Assembly (NCBI GenBank): GCA_016718605.1
Contig: JADKCY010000002.1
Coordinates: forward strand, 62,001-126,000
Source: Lysobacterales bacterium
GTDB taxonomy: Bacteria; Pseudomonadota; Gammaproteobacteria; Xanthomonadales; Xanthomonadaceae
Length of the DNA stretch: 64,000 nucleotides
Direction: 5' to 3'
Position 1 is the first letter of the stretch. The number at the start of each line of letters is the position of its first letter. Positions 44,703 to 53,173 of the stretch are shown in pieces. The notes under the pieces were generated by a model. That model saw only the letters and a list, made by a program, of their open reading frames with translations. It was not told the origin of the DNA and ran no database searches. The position numbers and the translations under genes are program-made.

Positions 44703-46157
44703 ATGATTACCAACGACCAATTCACCTTTATCCACGTTCACAAGACCGGTGGTCGCTCGTTGAACAGTGTGATCACGCAGTGCATACCGGGCAGCCAGAC
44801 CGTGGGCTATCACTTCCCGCATGCGTTGCTGCCGGTGCAGCAACGGCATTTGCCCGTGGTCGGCGTGGTCAGAAACCCGTGGGACTGGTACGTTTCCTGG
44901 TATGCGTTCAATCGCAAGATGGGCTTGCGCAATCCACTCTTCATCGTTGTCTCGGACGGCGGTAAGGCGGACTTCAAGACCACGGTCAAGCAACTCGTCA
45001 AGTTGGGCGATGACAGTGAGCAAAGTCGTGCGCACCGCGCCGCATTGGCGGCGGTTCTGCCGACGGAGTTCGGCACGGATCGCGGCGCCGGACTCACTCG
45101 TACGTGCATCGAAGGCTACAGCGAGCCGCATCGTGGCTATTACTCCTGGCTGTTCGACCGCATGCTCGGCGGCACCGAATCACCACTGCTGCACATCGCC
45201 AAATTCGAGAATCTGCAACCTGACTTCATTGCCATCATGCGGCGACTCGGGGTGGCGGAGTCGGACGCGCTTGAATCCGCACTGCAGGCGACCGAGAAGA
45301 AGAACGCTTCAAGCCACAGTCACTACGCGCACTATTACGATGCCGAGCTGCGTGAGCTGATCGCCGAGCGTGAACGCCGCTTGATCGACACCTATGGTTA
45401 CGTCTTCGAGGCTGCCGAGCCCAGCGATGCGCCAGTGGCGCTGCCGTCGTTCTACTCCTTCGATGTCGGGTTTCGAAAGCTGCTGGACCGCAGTGCCAAC
45501 TTTCTTCTTCTGCGATCAGACCTTGACATCACGCCTCTGCGACAAAAAGTGGAGCAACTCACCGAGCAAGACTGGGCGGGCTCCGGACGTGAGCAGAAAT
45601 TCCATGTGCACCGCCATACCGCGTCACTGATCCTGGTGACCGACAACTTCAAGCACTTGCCACCAACCAATTTGCCACTTTTCGAGCGTTTCAAGAACGA
45701 AGTGCAACCGGTGCTCGACACAATCGCGGACTACTACGGCAACAAGGGGATGTTTCTGCGCGTGTTGCTGGTCAGACTGACCGAGGGCGAGGTGATCGAC
45801 CCGCACTTCGATGAGGGCATGTCGCTTTTGCACTCGCATCGGGTCCACATTCCAATCATCACCAACAACGAGGTCATGTTCTGCGTCGGCGGCGAAAAGC
45901 GCCATCTTGCCGCCGGCGAGATTTGGGAGATCAACAACGCGACGGTCCACTACGTCGAAAACTTCAGCCGCCATGCCCGTGTACACATGATCGTCGACTG
46001 GGCGCCCGCCGAAACGCTGACACATCGCGAGCGCATTGCGGGCATCGTGAAAACCGTCCTCAGCCCGCCACCAAGCCAATCCTTGGTTTCACGCAACGAC
46101 CCCTGCCCTTGCGGATCCGGCCAGCGCTTCAAGAACTGCCACGGCAAACTGGTTTAG
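44703..46157 (+). CDS. Sulfotransferase / aspartyl-asparaginyl hydroxylase-like / SEC-C fusion protein
   Basis: A 484-residue three-part protein. Residues 1-240 are a sulfotransferase of the type-2 kind: PAPS 5'-phosphosulfate loop FIHVHKTGGRSLNSVI (His13-Ser19 region) and 3'-phosphate motif VVRNPWDWYVSWYAF (Arg57, Ser65). Residues about 250-435 resemble aspartyl/asparaginyl beta-hydroxylase, with a putative Fe(II) site of His368-x-Asp370 (VIDPHFDEG) and His416 (NNATVHYVEN), and Arg426 for 2-oxoglutarate. Residues 464-484 are a SEC-C zinc motif, Cys468, Cys470, Cys479, His480. It could hydroxylate and then sulfate one substrate. No signal peptide. A TAAAAT hexamer (44650-44655) is a possible -10. 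Confidence 0.8.
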   Translation: MITNDQFTFIHVHKTGGRSLNSVITQCIPGSQTVGYHFPHALLPVQQRHLPVVGVVRNPWDWYVSWYAFNRKMGLRNPLFIVVSDGGKADFKTTVKQLVKLGDDSEQSRAHRAALAAVLPTEFGTDRGAGLTRTCIEGYSEPHRGYYSWLFDRMLGGTESPLLHIAKFENLQPDFIAIMRRLGVAESDALESALQATEKKNASSHSHYAHYYDAELRELIAERERRLIDTYGYVFEAAEPSDAPVALPSFYSFDVGFRKLLDRSANFLLLRSDLDITPLRQKVEQLTEQDWAGSGREQKFHVHRHTASLILVTDNFKHLPPTNLPLFERFKNEVQPVLDTIADYYGNKGMFLRVLLVRLTEGEVIDPHFDEGMSLLHSHRVHIPIITNNEVMFCVGGEKRHLAAGEIWEINNATVHYVENFSRHARVHMIVDWAPAETLTHRERIAGIVKTVLSPPPSQSLVSRNDPCPCGSGQRFKNCHGKLV

Positions 46158-46381
46158 CGGGGTGCTGAATTGATGCCTGGTCAGGTTTCCGTGATCGCGC
46201 GCGTGACGTTGGGAATGCATGGGTAAGCACGTTCCCCACCGGCAATCCGCTATCGATGGCATCTGACAAAAAGCCGGTTTCGAGTTGGATCGCGAGCAAG
46301 GCTTGACGGCTGGCGGTCAACAAATGCAGCGACTTCGGCGACACTGTCGACCTCTCATTCGCTTCGCGTGAACGCCCAATC

Positions 46382-46870
46382 ATGCCTTACACACCCATCG
46401 TCGCCACGCTTGGCTATGTCCTCTCTCCCGATGGTCGGCATGTCCTGATGGTGCATCGGAATGCACGCAAGGACGATCAGCATCTGGGCAAGTACAACGG
46501 TCTGGGTGGCAAATTGGAGCCGATGGAAGACATTGCCGCCGGCATGCGCCGAGAAATCCGTGAAGAAGCGCAGATCGAATGCCTGTCGATGCAACTTCGC
46601 GGCACACTCAACTGGCCGGGCTTTGGCAAAAATGGCGAGGATTGGCTAGGTTTCATATTTCTGATCGACCACTTCGAAGGCGTTGTGCCGCGGTCCAATG
46701 CCGAGGGCGATCTGGAGTGGGTGGCGCGCGAACGCTTGATGGACTTGCCGATGTGGGAAGGCGATCGACACTTTTTGCCTCTGGTGTTTGACGACGACCC
46801 GCGCCCGTTCCACGGCGTGATGCCGTATGCGAACGGGCGCATGGTGTCGTGGTCGTATTCGCGACTATGA
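46382..46870 (+). CDS. Nudix hydrolase (MutT/MTH1-like, 8-oxo-dGTP diphosphatase-type)
   Basis: A 162-residue Nudix protein. The Nudix box is GGKLEPMEDIAAGMRREIRE followed by EAQIE; all catalytic Glu residues are present, but the small Gly usually near the end of the box is replaced (AQIE). It starts VATLGYVLSPDGRHVLMVHR. The general form, with KYNGLGGKLEP and a C-terminal PYANGRMVSWSY tail, fits 8-oxo-dGTP-cleaving MTH1-like enzymes, but specificity cannot be proved from sequence. The preceding 224-bp gap holds only a remnant-like minus frame. Confidence 0.85.
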   Translation: MPYTPIVATLGYVLSPDGRHVLMVHRNARKDDQHLGKYNGLGGKLEPMEDIAAGMRREIREEAQIECLSMQLRGTLNWPGFGKNGEDWLGFIFLIDHFEGVVPRSNAEGDLEWVARERLMDLPMWEGDRHFLPLVFDDDPRPFHGVMPYANGRMVSWSYSRL

Positions 46871-46917
46871 ATATCGGGGGCAGTTGCCGTTTGCCGAAGG
46901 CAGCGCAGGCAAGAGGC

Positions 46918-46923
46918 TATAAT
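46918..46923 (+). promoter_or_regulatory. -10 hexamer placing the SCO transcript start at its ATG
   Basis: A consensus TATAAT lies six bases upstream of the ATG at 46930. Transcription begins about seven bases after a -10 element, so the message would start at or next to the A of the ATG, giving a leaderless mRNA. No Shine-Dalgarno sequence fits in the gap, which agrees. No convincing -35 is seen at 17-base spacing (TTGCCG lies 21 bases upstream). Confidence 0.5.
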
Positions 46924-46929
46924 CCGCCG

Positions 46930-47574
46930 ATGAAAAGTCCTGTTCGTGGTTTCAGCAAACTTCCCGTTATTGCCGTCCTCGCCACGGCGCTCGCGGCGGG
47001 ACTGGGTTTGTACTTCGGCCAACAGTTGGTCGCCGATCCGCCCAGTCTGTCACTCAGCAACAGCCTGCTGTATCCGGCGCCACGCGAGGTTCCGCCGTTC
47101 ACACTGCAACTGGCCGATGGCAGCGATTTTGACCAGGATGACCTGAAAAATCGCTGGTGGCTGGTCTTCATCGGTTTCACGCATTGTCCGGATATCTGCC
47201 CAACGACCTTGCAAGCGCTGTCGGACGCGGAAAAGCTGTTGGCGGATGTGGACCCCGCGATTCGACCACGCATCCTGTTTGTCTCGGTTGATCCTGAGCG
47301 CGATACGGCCGCCAAGGCGACGGAGTACGCCCACTATTTCAGTCCGGATGCACTGGCGGCGACATCAACGCATGACGTGTTGAACCCCTTTGCGCGCAGC
47401 TTTGGCCTGGTCTATATGCAAGTGCCACTGGACGGTGGTGGCTATACGGTGGATCACTCGGCCTCGATCGCCATAGTCAATCCGCAGGGTCAGCAAGTCG
47501 GGCTGGTGCGCCCGCCGCTCGACCCGGGCAAGATCGCCGACGATCTGCATGCACTGATCAAACAAGGACACTGA
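46930..47574 (+). CDS. SCO1/SenC family copper chaperone
   Basis: A 214-residue protein anchored by an N-terminal transmembrane segment (VIAVLATALAAGLGLYF) with a periplasmic thioredoxin-fold domain. The copper site is intact: Cys86 and Cys90 in FTHCPDICPTTLQAL and His176 in YTVDHSASIAIV. SCO proteins deliver copper to the CuA centre of cytochrome c oxidase or maintain its thiols. The start at 46930 has a consensus TATAAT just six bases upstream, so the message may be leaderless. It is followed by psd after 3 bases. Confidence 0.9.
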   Translation: MKSPVRGFSKLPVIAVLATALAAGLGLYFGQQLVADPPSLSLSNSLLYPAPREVPPFTLQLADGSDFDQDDLKNRWWLVFIGFTHCPDICPTTLQALSDAEKLLADVDPAIRPRILFVSVDPERDTAAKATEYAHYFSPDALAATSTHDVLNPFARSFGLVYMQVPLDGGGYTVDHSASIAIVNPQGQQVGLVRPPLDPGKIADDLHALIKQGH

Positions 47575-47577
47575 CGG

Positions 47578-48432
47578 ATGCCTTCGCTGGCTGTTCTGGC
47601 GCAGTACGCACTGCCGCATCGTTTGTTGTCGCGTCTGGTGATGTGGGCCACGCGCCTGCGCATCACGATCTGGAAGAATTTTCTGATTCGGCAGATTGCA
47701 TCGCGATTCAACGTGAATTGGGACGAGGCCGCCGAACGTGATCTCAACGCGTATCCGCACTTCAATGCCTTTTTCACCCGTGCGCTGAAACCTGGCGCAC
47801 GCCAAGCAGATGCCGACTCGAATCAATTGCTGATGCCGGCCGATGGGCAGATCAGCCAGTTGGGACGCATCGAAGCCGGGCGCATTTTTCAGGCCAAAGG
47901 TCAGTTCTACACGGCGGCCGAATTATTGGGCGACGAGGCGGCGGCCAAGCCATTCCAAAACGGCGAGTTCATCACTGTCTATCTGTCGCCGCGCGACTAT
48001 CACCGGGTGCATATGCCTTGGACTGGCAACCTGCGCGAGACCGTGCATGTGCCTGGCCGCCTTTTCAGTGTCGCGCCGTTTGCGGTGCAAGCAATTCCGC
48101 GGATGTTTGCGCGCAATGAACGACTGGTTTGTCACTTCGACACGGACTTCGGACCGATGGCGGTGGTGATGGTCGGCGCCATGCTGGTGTCGGGCGTGGA
48201 AACGGTCTGGAACGGTGTGGACATCCCGCCTTACGGACGTCGCATCGTGCGCCGCGATTGGCGCGGCAAGCAGATCCACCTGCAACGCTTCGATGAGATG
48301 GCGCGCTTCAACATGGGTTCGACCGTGATCGTGCTCGTGCCGCCAGGCGTGCATCTGCATGAACACCTGCAGGCGGAGCAGGCGGTGCAAGTGGGCCAGG
48401 CGCTGGGGCGAGTCTCGACGTCGGCCGGATAA
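47578..48432 (+). CDS. psd: Phosphatidylserine decarboxylase proenzyme
   Basis: A 284-residue pyruvoyl-dependent enzyme making phosphatidylethanolamine at the inner membrane. The self-cleavage site is Gly247-Ser248 (ARFNMGSTVIVLVPP), which yields the pyruvoyl alpha chain; Asp89 in LLMPADGQISQLG and His145 in DYHRVHMPWTG support maturation. It starts 3 bases after the SCO gene and is followed 5 bases later by rnfC, so a phospholipid gene joins the electron-transport run. Confidence 0.95.
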   Translation: MPSLAVLAQYALPHRLLSRLVMWATRLRITIWKNFLIRQIASRFNVNWDEAAERDLNAYPHFNAFFTRALKPGARQADADSNQLLMPADGQISQLGRIEAGRIFQAKGQFYTAAELLGDEAAAKPFQNGEFITVYLSPRDYHRVHMPWTGNLRETVHVPGRLFSVAPFAVQAIPRMFARNERLVCHFDTDFGPMAVVMVGAMLVSGVETVWNGVDIPPYGRRIVRRDWRGKQIHLQRFDEMARFNMGSTVIVLVPPGVHLHEHLQAEQAVQVGQALGRVSTSAG

Positions 48433-48437
48433 GTCAT

Positions 48438-49970
48438 ATGCCCGCGCATCGCTTCCATGGCGGGCTGCAGCTCGAAAAGCACACCACGGGGGTGCTTGCG
48501 CGACCCATTCAAATCGCCGCGCCGAGTGTCGTGCTGGCCTTGGCACTGCAACAACATCGCGGCTTACGCCTGAGTGCCAGCGTGCGCGTCGGTGAATCGG
48601 TCGCTGCGGGACAGGTACTGGCCCGACCCGACCTGGACATTGGCGACCCCCGCTGGGGTGCGTGGCTGCATGCACCCTGTGCGGGCGAGGTCATCGGCAT
48701 TGAAACGCGCCCGCTGATCCAGCAACCCACGCAGTCAGGACTGCACATTCTTTTGCGTGTGGACGGCATCGACAGCGTCCAAGCAGCGCCGTTCGACTGG
48801 CAGAACATGACACGTGAGGCAGTCCAAGCGTGTCTGGCTCGGGCTGGCATCAGCGGTCTTGGTGGCGCGAATTTCCCCAGCGCCGACAAGCTCCGCGTCG
48901 CGGTTGAGACGCTGATCCTCAACGGCGCGGAGTGTGAGCCCTGGATCGGTTGTGACGACGGACTGCTGATCGAGGAATCTGCCGATGTGCTGCTTGGCGC
49001 GCAAATCCTCGCTCGCGCCTGCGGCGCACTGCGTATCGATATCGCGCTGGAAGCCCACATGACGCGTGCGCTGGCAGCGCTGCAGGCAGCGCTTGACGAA
49101 GTGCCTATGCCGGATGCCGTGCCGATGCGCCTGCATCGCTTGCCCAGTCGCTATCCGCAAGGTGGCGAGCGGCAGTTGATCGAAGTGCTGACCGGCCTGC
49201 AGGTCCCGTTGGGTCAACACCCGTCCGACATCGGTGTGCTGGTGCATAACGTCGGCACTGCGCATGCCACTGCATGCGCTGCGCAAGGTCGCGCGTTGAC
49301 GCACCGCATCGTCACGGTCACCGGCCCCGGCGTGCACGCGCCTGGCAATTTCAGTGTGGCACTGGGTACATCGGTCGCTGATCTGGTCGCGCAGGCCGGT
49401 GGCTATACGGCGCGGGCGCGTCGTTTACTGATCGGCGGTCCACTGATGGGCATCGCTCTGCCCCACGATGACTTCGCCCTGCAGAAAGGCAGCAACTGCG
49501 TGCTGGTGCTGGATGCCGTCCGCGACCTAGTCGCCGAGCCATCGCATGCCTGTATCCGTTGCGGTGATTGCGCCGAGGTATGCCCCGCACGCTTGTCACC
49601 ACAATTGCTTTGGCAATCCACACAGTCGCAGCGACTGGACCAGGCCCGCGAAAACGGCCTCATGGCCTGCATCGAATGCGGCCTCTGTGATCTGGTCTGT
49701 CCGTCGCACATTGGCCTGACGCAATCGTTTCGCGAAGAAAAGCAGGCACTCTGGCTGGCCGATCACAGAGCCCGACAGGCCGATGACGCCCGTCAGCGAT
49801 TCGAACAACGCGCCCTTCGCTTGCAACGTGAGGCCGCCGCGCTTGAAGCCCGACGCGCCAGTGCGGGCAAAGAGGCGCTGAGCGCGTCGGTCGTCGCGCT
49901 TGCCATCGCCAAAGCAAAAGCCCGACGTATCGCCCGTCCTGGCGAGGATGGCGGAGAATCCGCGCCATGA
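48438..49970 (+). CDS. rnfC: Rnf electron transport complex subunit C
   Basis: A 510-residue peripheral flavoprotein subunit of the Rnf/Rsx complex. FMN/NADH-binding GGANFPSADKL and ILNGAECEPWIGCDD are present, and two 4Fe-4S motifs lie near the C-terminus: CIRCGDCAEVCP and CIECGLCDLVCP. After them comes a helical, Ala/Arg-rich extension. It heads a coupled block rnfC-D-G-E-nth (48438-52947) in which each gene overlaps the next. rnfA and rnfB, which usually precede rnfC, are not here; psd is in their place. Confidence 0.94.
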   Translation: MPAHRFHGGLQLEKHTTGVLARPIQIAAPSVVLALALQQHRGLRLSASVRVGESVAAGQVLARPDLDIGDPRWGAWLHAPCAGEVIGIETRPLIQQPTQSGLHILLRVDGIDSVQAAPFDWQNMTREAVQACLARAGISGLGGANFPSADKLRVAVETLILNGAECEPWIGCDDGLLIEESADVLLGAQILARACGALRIDIALEAHMTRALAALQAALDEVPMPDAVPMRLHRLPSRYPQGGERQLIEVLTGLQVPLGQHPSDIGVLVHNVGTAHATACAAQGRALTHRIVTVTGPGVHAPGNFSVALGTSVADLVAQAGGYTARARRLLIGGPLMGIALPHDDFALQKGSNCVLVLDAVRDLVAEPSHACIRCGDCAEVCPARLSPQLLWQSTQSQRLDQARENGLMACIECGLCDLVCPSHIGLTQSFREEKQALWLADHRARQADDARQRFEQRALRLQREAAALEARRASAGKEALSASVVALAIAKAKARRIARPGEDGGESAP

Positions 49971-50992
49971 AACATTTCGAGCTCGCTGCTGCGCCGCATC
50001 TACCGATCCAGCCACGCGTCTCCCGCCTGATGCTATGGGTCGTGATGGCCCTGCTGCCCGGCATCGCGCTGCAGACCTGGGTGTTCGGCGTCGGCGTGCT
50101 GTTGCAGATCTCTCTCGCGCTGGTCCTCGCACTTGGTATCGAAGCGCTGTTCTTGGGTCTGCTGCAACGTCCTCTGCGTCCCGCCCTGCTCGATGGCAGC
50201 GCGGCGGTGACAGCAGTGCTGTTTGCCCTCTGTCTTCCCCCGCTCACGCCGTGGTGGATCAGTGCGCTCGGCCTGCTGATTGGCATCGGCCTCGCCAAGC
50301 AGCTTTACGGTGGCCTAGGCTACAACCTGTTCAATCCGGCAATGGTGGCCTATGCCGCGATGTTGATCAGTTTTCCGGCGCATTTCGGTCATTGGCCCGC
50401 ACCACTGTTCGACAGTCCGCTGAGCGTCGGCGAGACACTGCGGGCGATCTTCATCGACCCCCAAGCCGGCCTGCCTTGGGACACGCTGGCGCAGGCCACA
50501 CCACTCGATCAGACCCGTCAAGCGCTGCGCCAGAACCTGACCTTGGGCGAATGGCAGCAGCGCGACGTTTGGGCATTGGCGCAGCCGCACGCATGGCATT
50601 GGTTGGCAGTGGCCTGGCTGCTGGGTGGGCTGGTTCTGCTGTGGCGACGCATTGCCGCATGGCAGGTGCCCATGGGGGTGCTGCTCGGTGTGCTGCTGAC
50701 CGCCACACCGCTGTGGTTGTCGGCACAGGATCAGGCCTGGTCACCGCTCGCGCAGCTCGGATTTGGCGGCTTGGTACTGGGTGCGTTCTTCATCGCGACC
50801 GATCCCGTGTCCGGCTGCGCCACACCCAAGGGGCGCTGGCTGTTCGGCATCGGCGTTGGCGCGCTGACAGTGCTGATTCGTAGCTTCGGCAGTTATCCGG
50901 ATGGGATTGCCTTTGCCGTGCTGCTGATGAATGCGGCGGCACCGTGGATCGATCTGCATACCCGACCGCGCTATTACGGCGAAACTGCGTGA
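49967..50992 (+). CDS. rnfD: Rnf electron transport complex subunit D
   Basis: A 341-residue integral membrane subunit with about nine hydrophobic segments. The FMN-attachment Thr lies in TDPVSGCATPKGRWLFG (the family's S-G-A-T motif, with an Ala-to-Cys change at the third position). GLGYNLFNPAMVAYAAMLI is another signature. Its ATG overlaps the rnfC stop (ATGA), and its stop overlaps the rnfG start (TGATG). Confidence 0.93.
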   Translation: MKHFELAAAPHLPIQPRVSRLMLWVVMALLPGIALQTWVFGVGVLLQISLALVLALGIEALFLGLLQRPLRPALLDGSAAVTAVLFALCLPPLTPWWISALGLLIGIGLAKQLYGGLGYNLFNPAMVAYAAMLISFPAHFGHWPAPLFDSPLSVGETLRAIFIDPQAGLPWDTLAQATPLDQTRQALRQNLTLGEWQQRDVWALAQPHAWHWLAVAWLLGGLVLLWRRIAAWQVPMGVLLGVLLTATPLWLSAQDQAWSPLAQLGFGGLVLGAFFIATDPVSGCATPKGRWLFGIGVGALTVLIRSFGSYPDGIAFAVLLMNAAAPWIDLHTRPRYYGETA

Positions 50993-51642
50993 TGCGCTGG
51001 TCGGCCGCGATCCGCCTTGGCCTGCTCTGCCTCGCTGCAGTGTTGACCTTGAGCCTGCTGGCAGACCGCAGTGCGCCGCGCATCGCAGCGCAGCAACAAG
51101 CGCATTGGTATGCGACGCTCGGTAGCGTGCTGGCCACCGACCTGCAGATCAGCGATGCCATCGCGCAGCCTTTGCAGGTTGATGCAGCCGCCTTGGGGGT
51201 CGGCCACAAGCGCATCTGGCGCGCACAGCGAGCGCAGCGCGTTGAAGCCCTCGTGCTCGAAGCCAGCACCGAAGACGGCTACAACGGTCGCATCGAGGTA
51301 CTGATCGGCGTTCGTCTTCCCGACGCCACACGCTCACACAGCGACGTGCTGGCGGTCAGAGTCACCTCGCATCGTGAAACGCCCGGATTGGGCGATGGCA
51401 TCGAGCGAGAACGCAGCGACTGGATCGATCAGTTCGCGGGAAAATCACTGCGCATGCCTGCTTACGAGCACTGGCGAAGTCAGCGCGATGGCGGTGCATT
51501 CGACACCTTGGCGAGTGCGACCGTCAGCTCTCGCGCGCTGATCGAACTTAACGCTCGCGTATTGCGTTTCGTCGATACGCATGCCGACGCGTTGCGCAGC
51601 GCCCCAAGCGGCAGCCAACGGGAGTACGCCGATGCAGAGTGA
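50992..51642 (+). CDS. rnfG: Rnf electron transport complex subunit G
   Basis: A 216-residue periplasmic subunit anchored by one N-terminal helix (IRLGLLCLAAVLTLSLLAD). The FMN-binding domain shows RVTSHRETPGLGDGIE and a covalent-flavin motif ASATVSSRALIE, where the acceptor is the Thr of S-A-T (usually S-G-A-T). It begins at ATG 50992, in TGATG with the rnfD stop, and overlaps the rnfE start by 11 bases. Confidence 0.88.
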   Translation: MRWSAAIRLGLLCLAAVLTLSLLADRSAPRIAAQQQAHWYATLGSVLATDLQISDAIAQPLQVDAAALGVGHKRIWRAQRAQRVEALVLEASTEDGYNGRIEVLIGVRLPDATRSHSDVLAVRVTSHRETPGLGDGIERERSDWIDQFAGKSLRMPAYEHWRSQRDGGAFDTLASATVSSRALIELNARVLRFVDTHADALRSAPSGSQREYADAE

Positions 51643-52303
51643 ATCGCTGCAGCAAGGGCTTCGCAGCGGCCTGTGGCAGAACAATGTGGGGCTGGTGCAG
51701 TTGCTGGGTTTGTGTCCGCTTTTGGCGGTCAGCACGAATGCAGTCAATGCACTTGCTCTGGGCCTCGCCACGTTGATTGCCTTGCTCGCCACCAGCACCG
51801 CGATCTCGACGCTGCGCCGCTTTATCGCCGATGAAGTACGGATTCCGGCGTTTGTCACCTTGATCGCCGCCATCGTCACCGGAATCGAGCTCGCCATGCA
51901 CGCCTGGCTGCCGGAACTGCATCGTGTGCTGGGCATTTTCCTGCCTTTGATCGTGACCAATTGTGCTGTGCTCGGGCGCGCCGAAGCCAAGGCCGCGCGT
52001 GTCGATGCAGGCCGTGCTGCTGCCGATGCATTGGGTATGGGTCTGGGCTTTCTCTGGCTGTTGCTAGTGCTGGGTGGCCTGCGCGAAATGCTCGGACAAG
52101 GCACCCTGTTTGCGGGCGCGGGTCCGTTGCTCGGCATGGCCGCGCTTGAACAGGACTTGGGCCAGCATCGCTGGCTATTGATGAGCCTGCCGCCCGGTGC
52201 GTTTTTCCTTCTTGCCCTGCTGGTGGCGCTACGGCAGAAGTGGCAGGCGTGGCAGCGGGCATCGACGACGCCATCGATCCTCAAGGACGTGCCGCACGCA
52301 TGA
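51632..52303 (+). CDS. rnfE: Rnf electron transport complex subunit E
   Basis: A 223-residue polytopic inner-membrane subunit. VQLLGLCPLLAVSTNAVNAL at the start and IFLPLIVTNCAVLGRAEA are the family signatures, the two half-repeats shared with RnfA; the cysteines in LCPLLA and TNCAVLG are the proposed iron ligands. The frame is open to 51581, but the ATG at 51632 matches the family start. Its stop overlaps the nth start (ATGA). Confidence 0.92.
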   Translation: MQSESLQQGLRSGLWQNNVGLVQLLGLCPLLAVSTNAVNALALGLATLIALLATSTAISTLRRFIADEVRIPAFVTLIAAIVTGIELAMHAWLPELHRVLGIFLPLIVTNCAVLGRAEAKAARVDAGRAAADALGMGLGFLWLLLVLGGLREMLGQGTLFAGAGPLLGMAALEQDLGQHRWLLMSLPPGAFFLLALLVALRQKWQAWQRASTTPSILKDVPHA

Positions 52304-52947
52304 GCAAGCTGATGACCCGCGCGCAACGAGAGGAATTCTTCCGCCGCCTGCGCGAGCTCAATCCCGAGCCGAAAACCGAGCTGGAATACCGCACGTCCTT
52401 CGAACTGCTGATCGCCGTGATGCTGTCCGCGCAGGCCACCGACGTGGGTGTCAACAAAGCGACGCGGCGACTGTTTCCGCTCGCACCCGATGCGCCGTCG
52501 ATGGTGGACCTCGGCGAAGAACGCGTGCGCGCGTTGATCAGCAGCATCGGCCTGTTCCGCGCCAAGGCGAAGAACGTCATCGAGACTTGCCGATTGCTGA
52601 TCGAACGCCACGGCGGCGAGGTGCCTGCCGAACGCAGCGCACTGGAAGCGTTGCCCGGCGTCGGCCGCAAGACCGCCAATGTGGTGCTGAACACCGCCTT
52701 CCGGCAGCCAACCATGGCCGTCGACACGCATATCTTCAGAGTTGGCAATCGCACCGGACTGGCGCCAGGCAAGGATGTTCTGGCGGTCGAACAGAGCTTG
52801 CTGAAGCGCGTTCCGCGCGACTATCTGCTAGACGCGCATCACTGGCTGATCCTGCACGGACGCTATGTCTGCAAGGCCCGCAAACCCGACTGCCCGCGCT
52901 GCGTGGTGCGTGATCTGTGCCAGTTCAAGGACAAGCTGAGCGACTGA
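52300..52947 (+). CDS. nth: Endonuclease III
   Basis: A 215-residue bifunctional glycosylase/AP lyase for oxidised pyrimidines. The helix-hairpin-helix EALPGVGRKTANVVLNTAF holds catalytic Lys124; catalytic Asp142 is in MAVDTHIFRVGNR. The C-terminal 4Fe-4S cluster uses Cys191, Cys198, Cys201 and Cys207. It overlaps rnfE by 4 bases, the arrangement also found at the end of rnf operons in other gammaproteobacteria. A 226-bp gap follows. Confidence 0.96.
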   Translation: MSKLMTRAQREEFFRRLRELNPEPKTELEYRTSFELLIAVMLSAQATDVGVNKATRRLFPLAPDAPSMVDLGEERVRALISSIGLFRAKAKNVIETCRLLIERHGGEVPAERSALEALPGVGRKTANVVLNTAFRQPTMAVDTHIFRVGNRTGLAPGKDVLAVEQSLLKRVPRDYLLDAHHWLILHGRYVCKARKPDCPRCVVRDLCQFKDKLSD

Positions 52948-53134
52948 CCGCGTGTCGAGCCTTGGATCACCGGCTTCCAGTCCACCCCGAAAGTGCTTTT
53001 CCCGCGGATTTTTCAGCCATTGGTGCCGCGATTGGCCTGCGAATCCAACATGACTGCGCTCGCGGGAGCGGATTTTCGCCTTTGTTGCCAACGCGTCGGG
53101 AGCCACGGCACGTACGCGACACTTTGAATTGCGA

Positions 53135-53163
53135 CTGTCATAATTATGCAACTCCGTTGTCAT
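53135..53163 (+). promoter_or_regulatory. Pho-box-like direct repeats before the porin gene
   Basis: Heptamers CTGTCAT (53135-53141), ATGCAAC (53146-53152) and TTGTCAT (53157-53163) are spaced exactly 11 bases apart, with A/T-rich linkers between the first two. The first and third match the PhoB consensus closely; the middle one is poor. PhoB activation under phosphate starvation is inferred and fits the porin family downstream. The site ends 10 bases before the annotated ATG, unusually close. Confidence 0.4.
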
Positions 53164-53173
53164 GTGACAGTCG

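Noticed and set aside
46129..46383. 84-codon minus-strand frame with a protein-like central segment (TASRQALLAIQLETGF)
   Set aside because: The middle looks like a real protein fragment, but there is no start signal, the ends look random, and I cannot name a family; possibly a gene remnant, not annotated.
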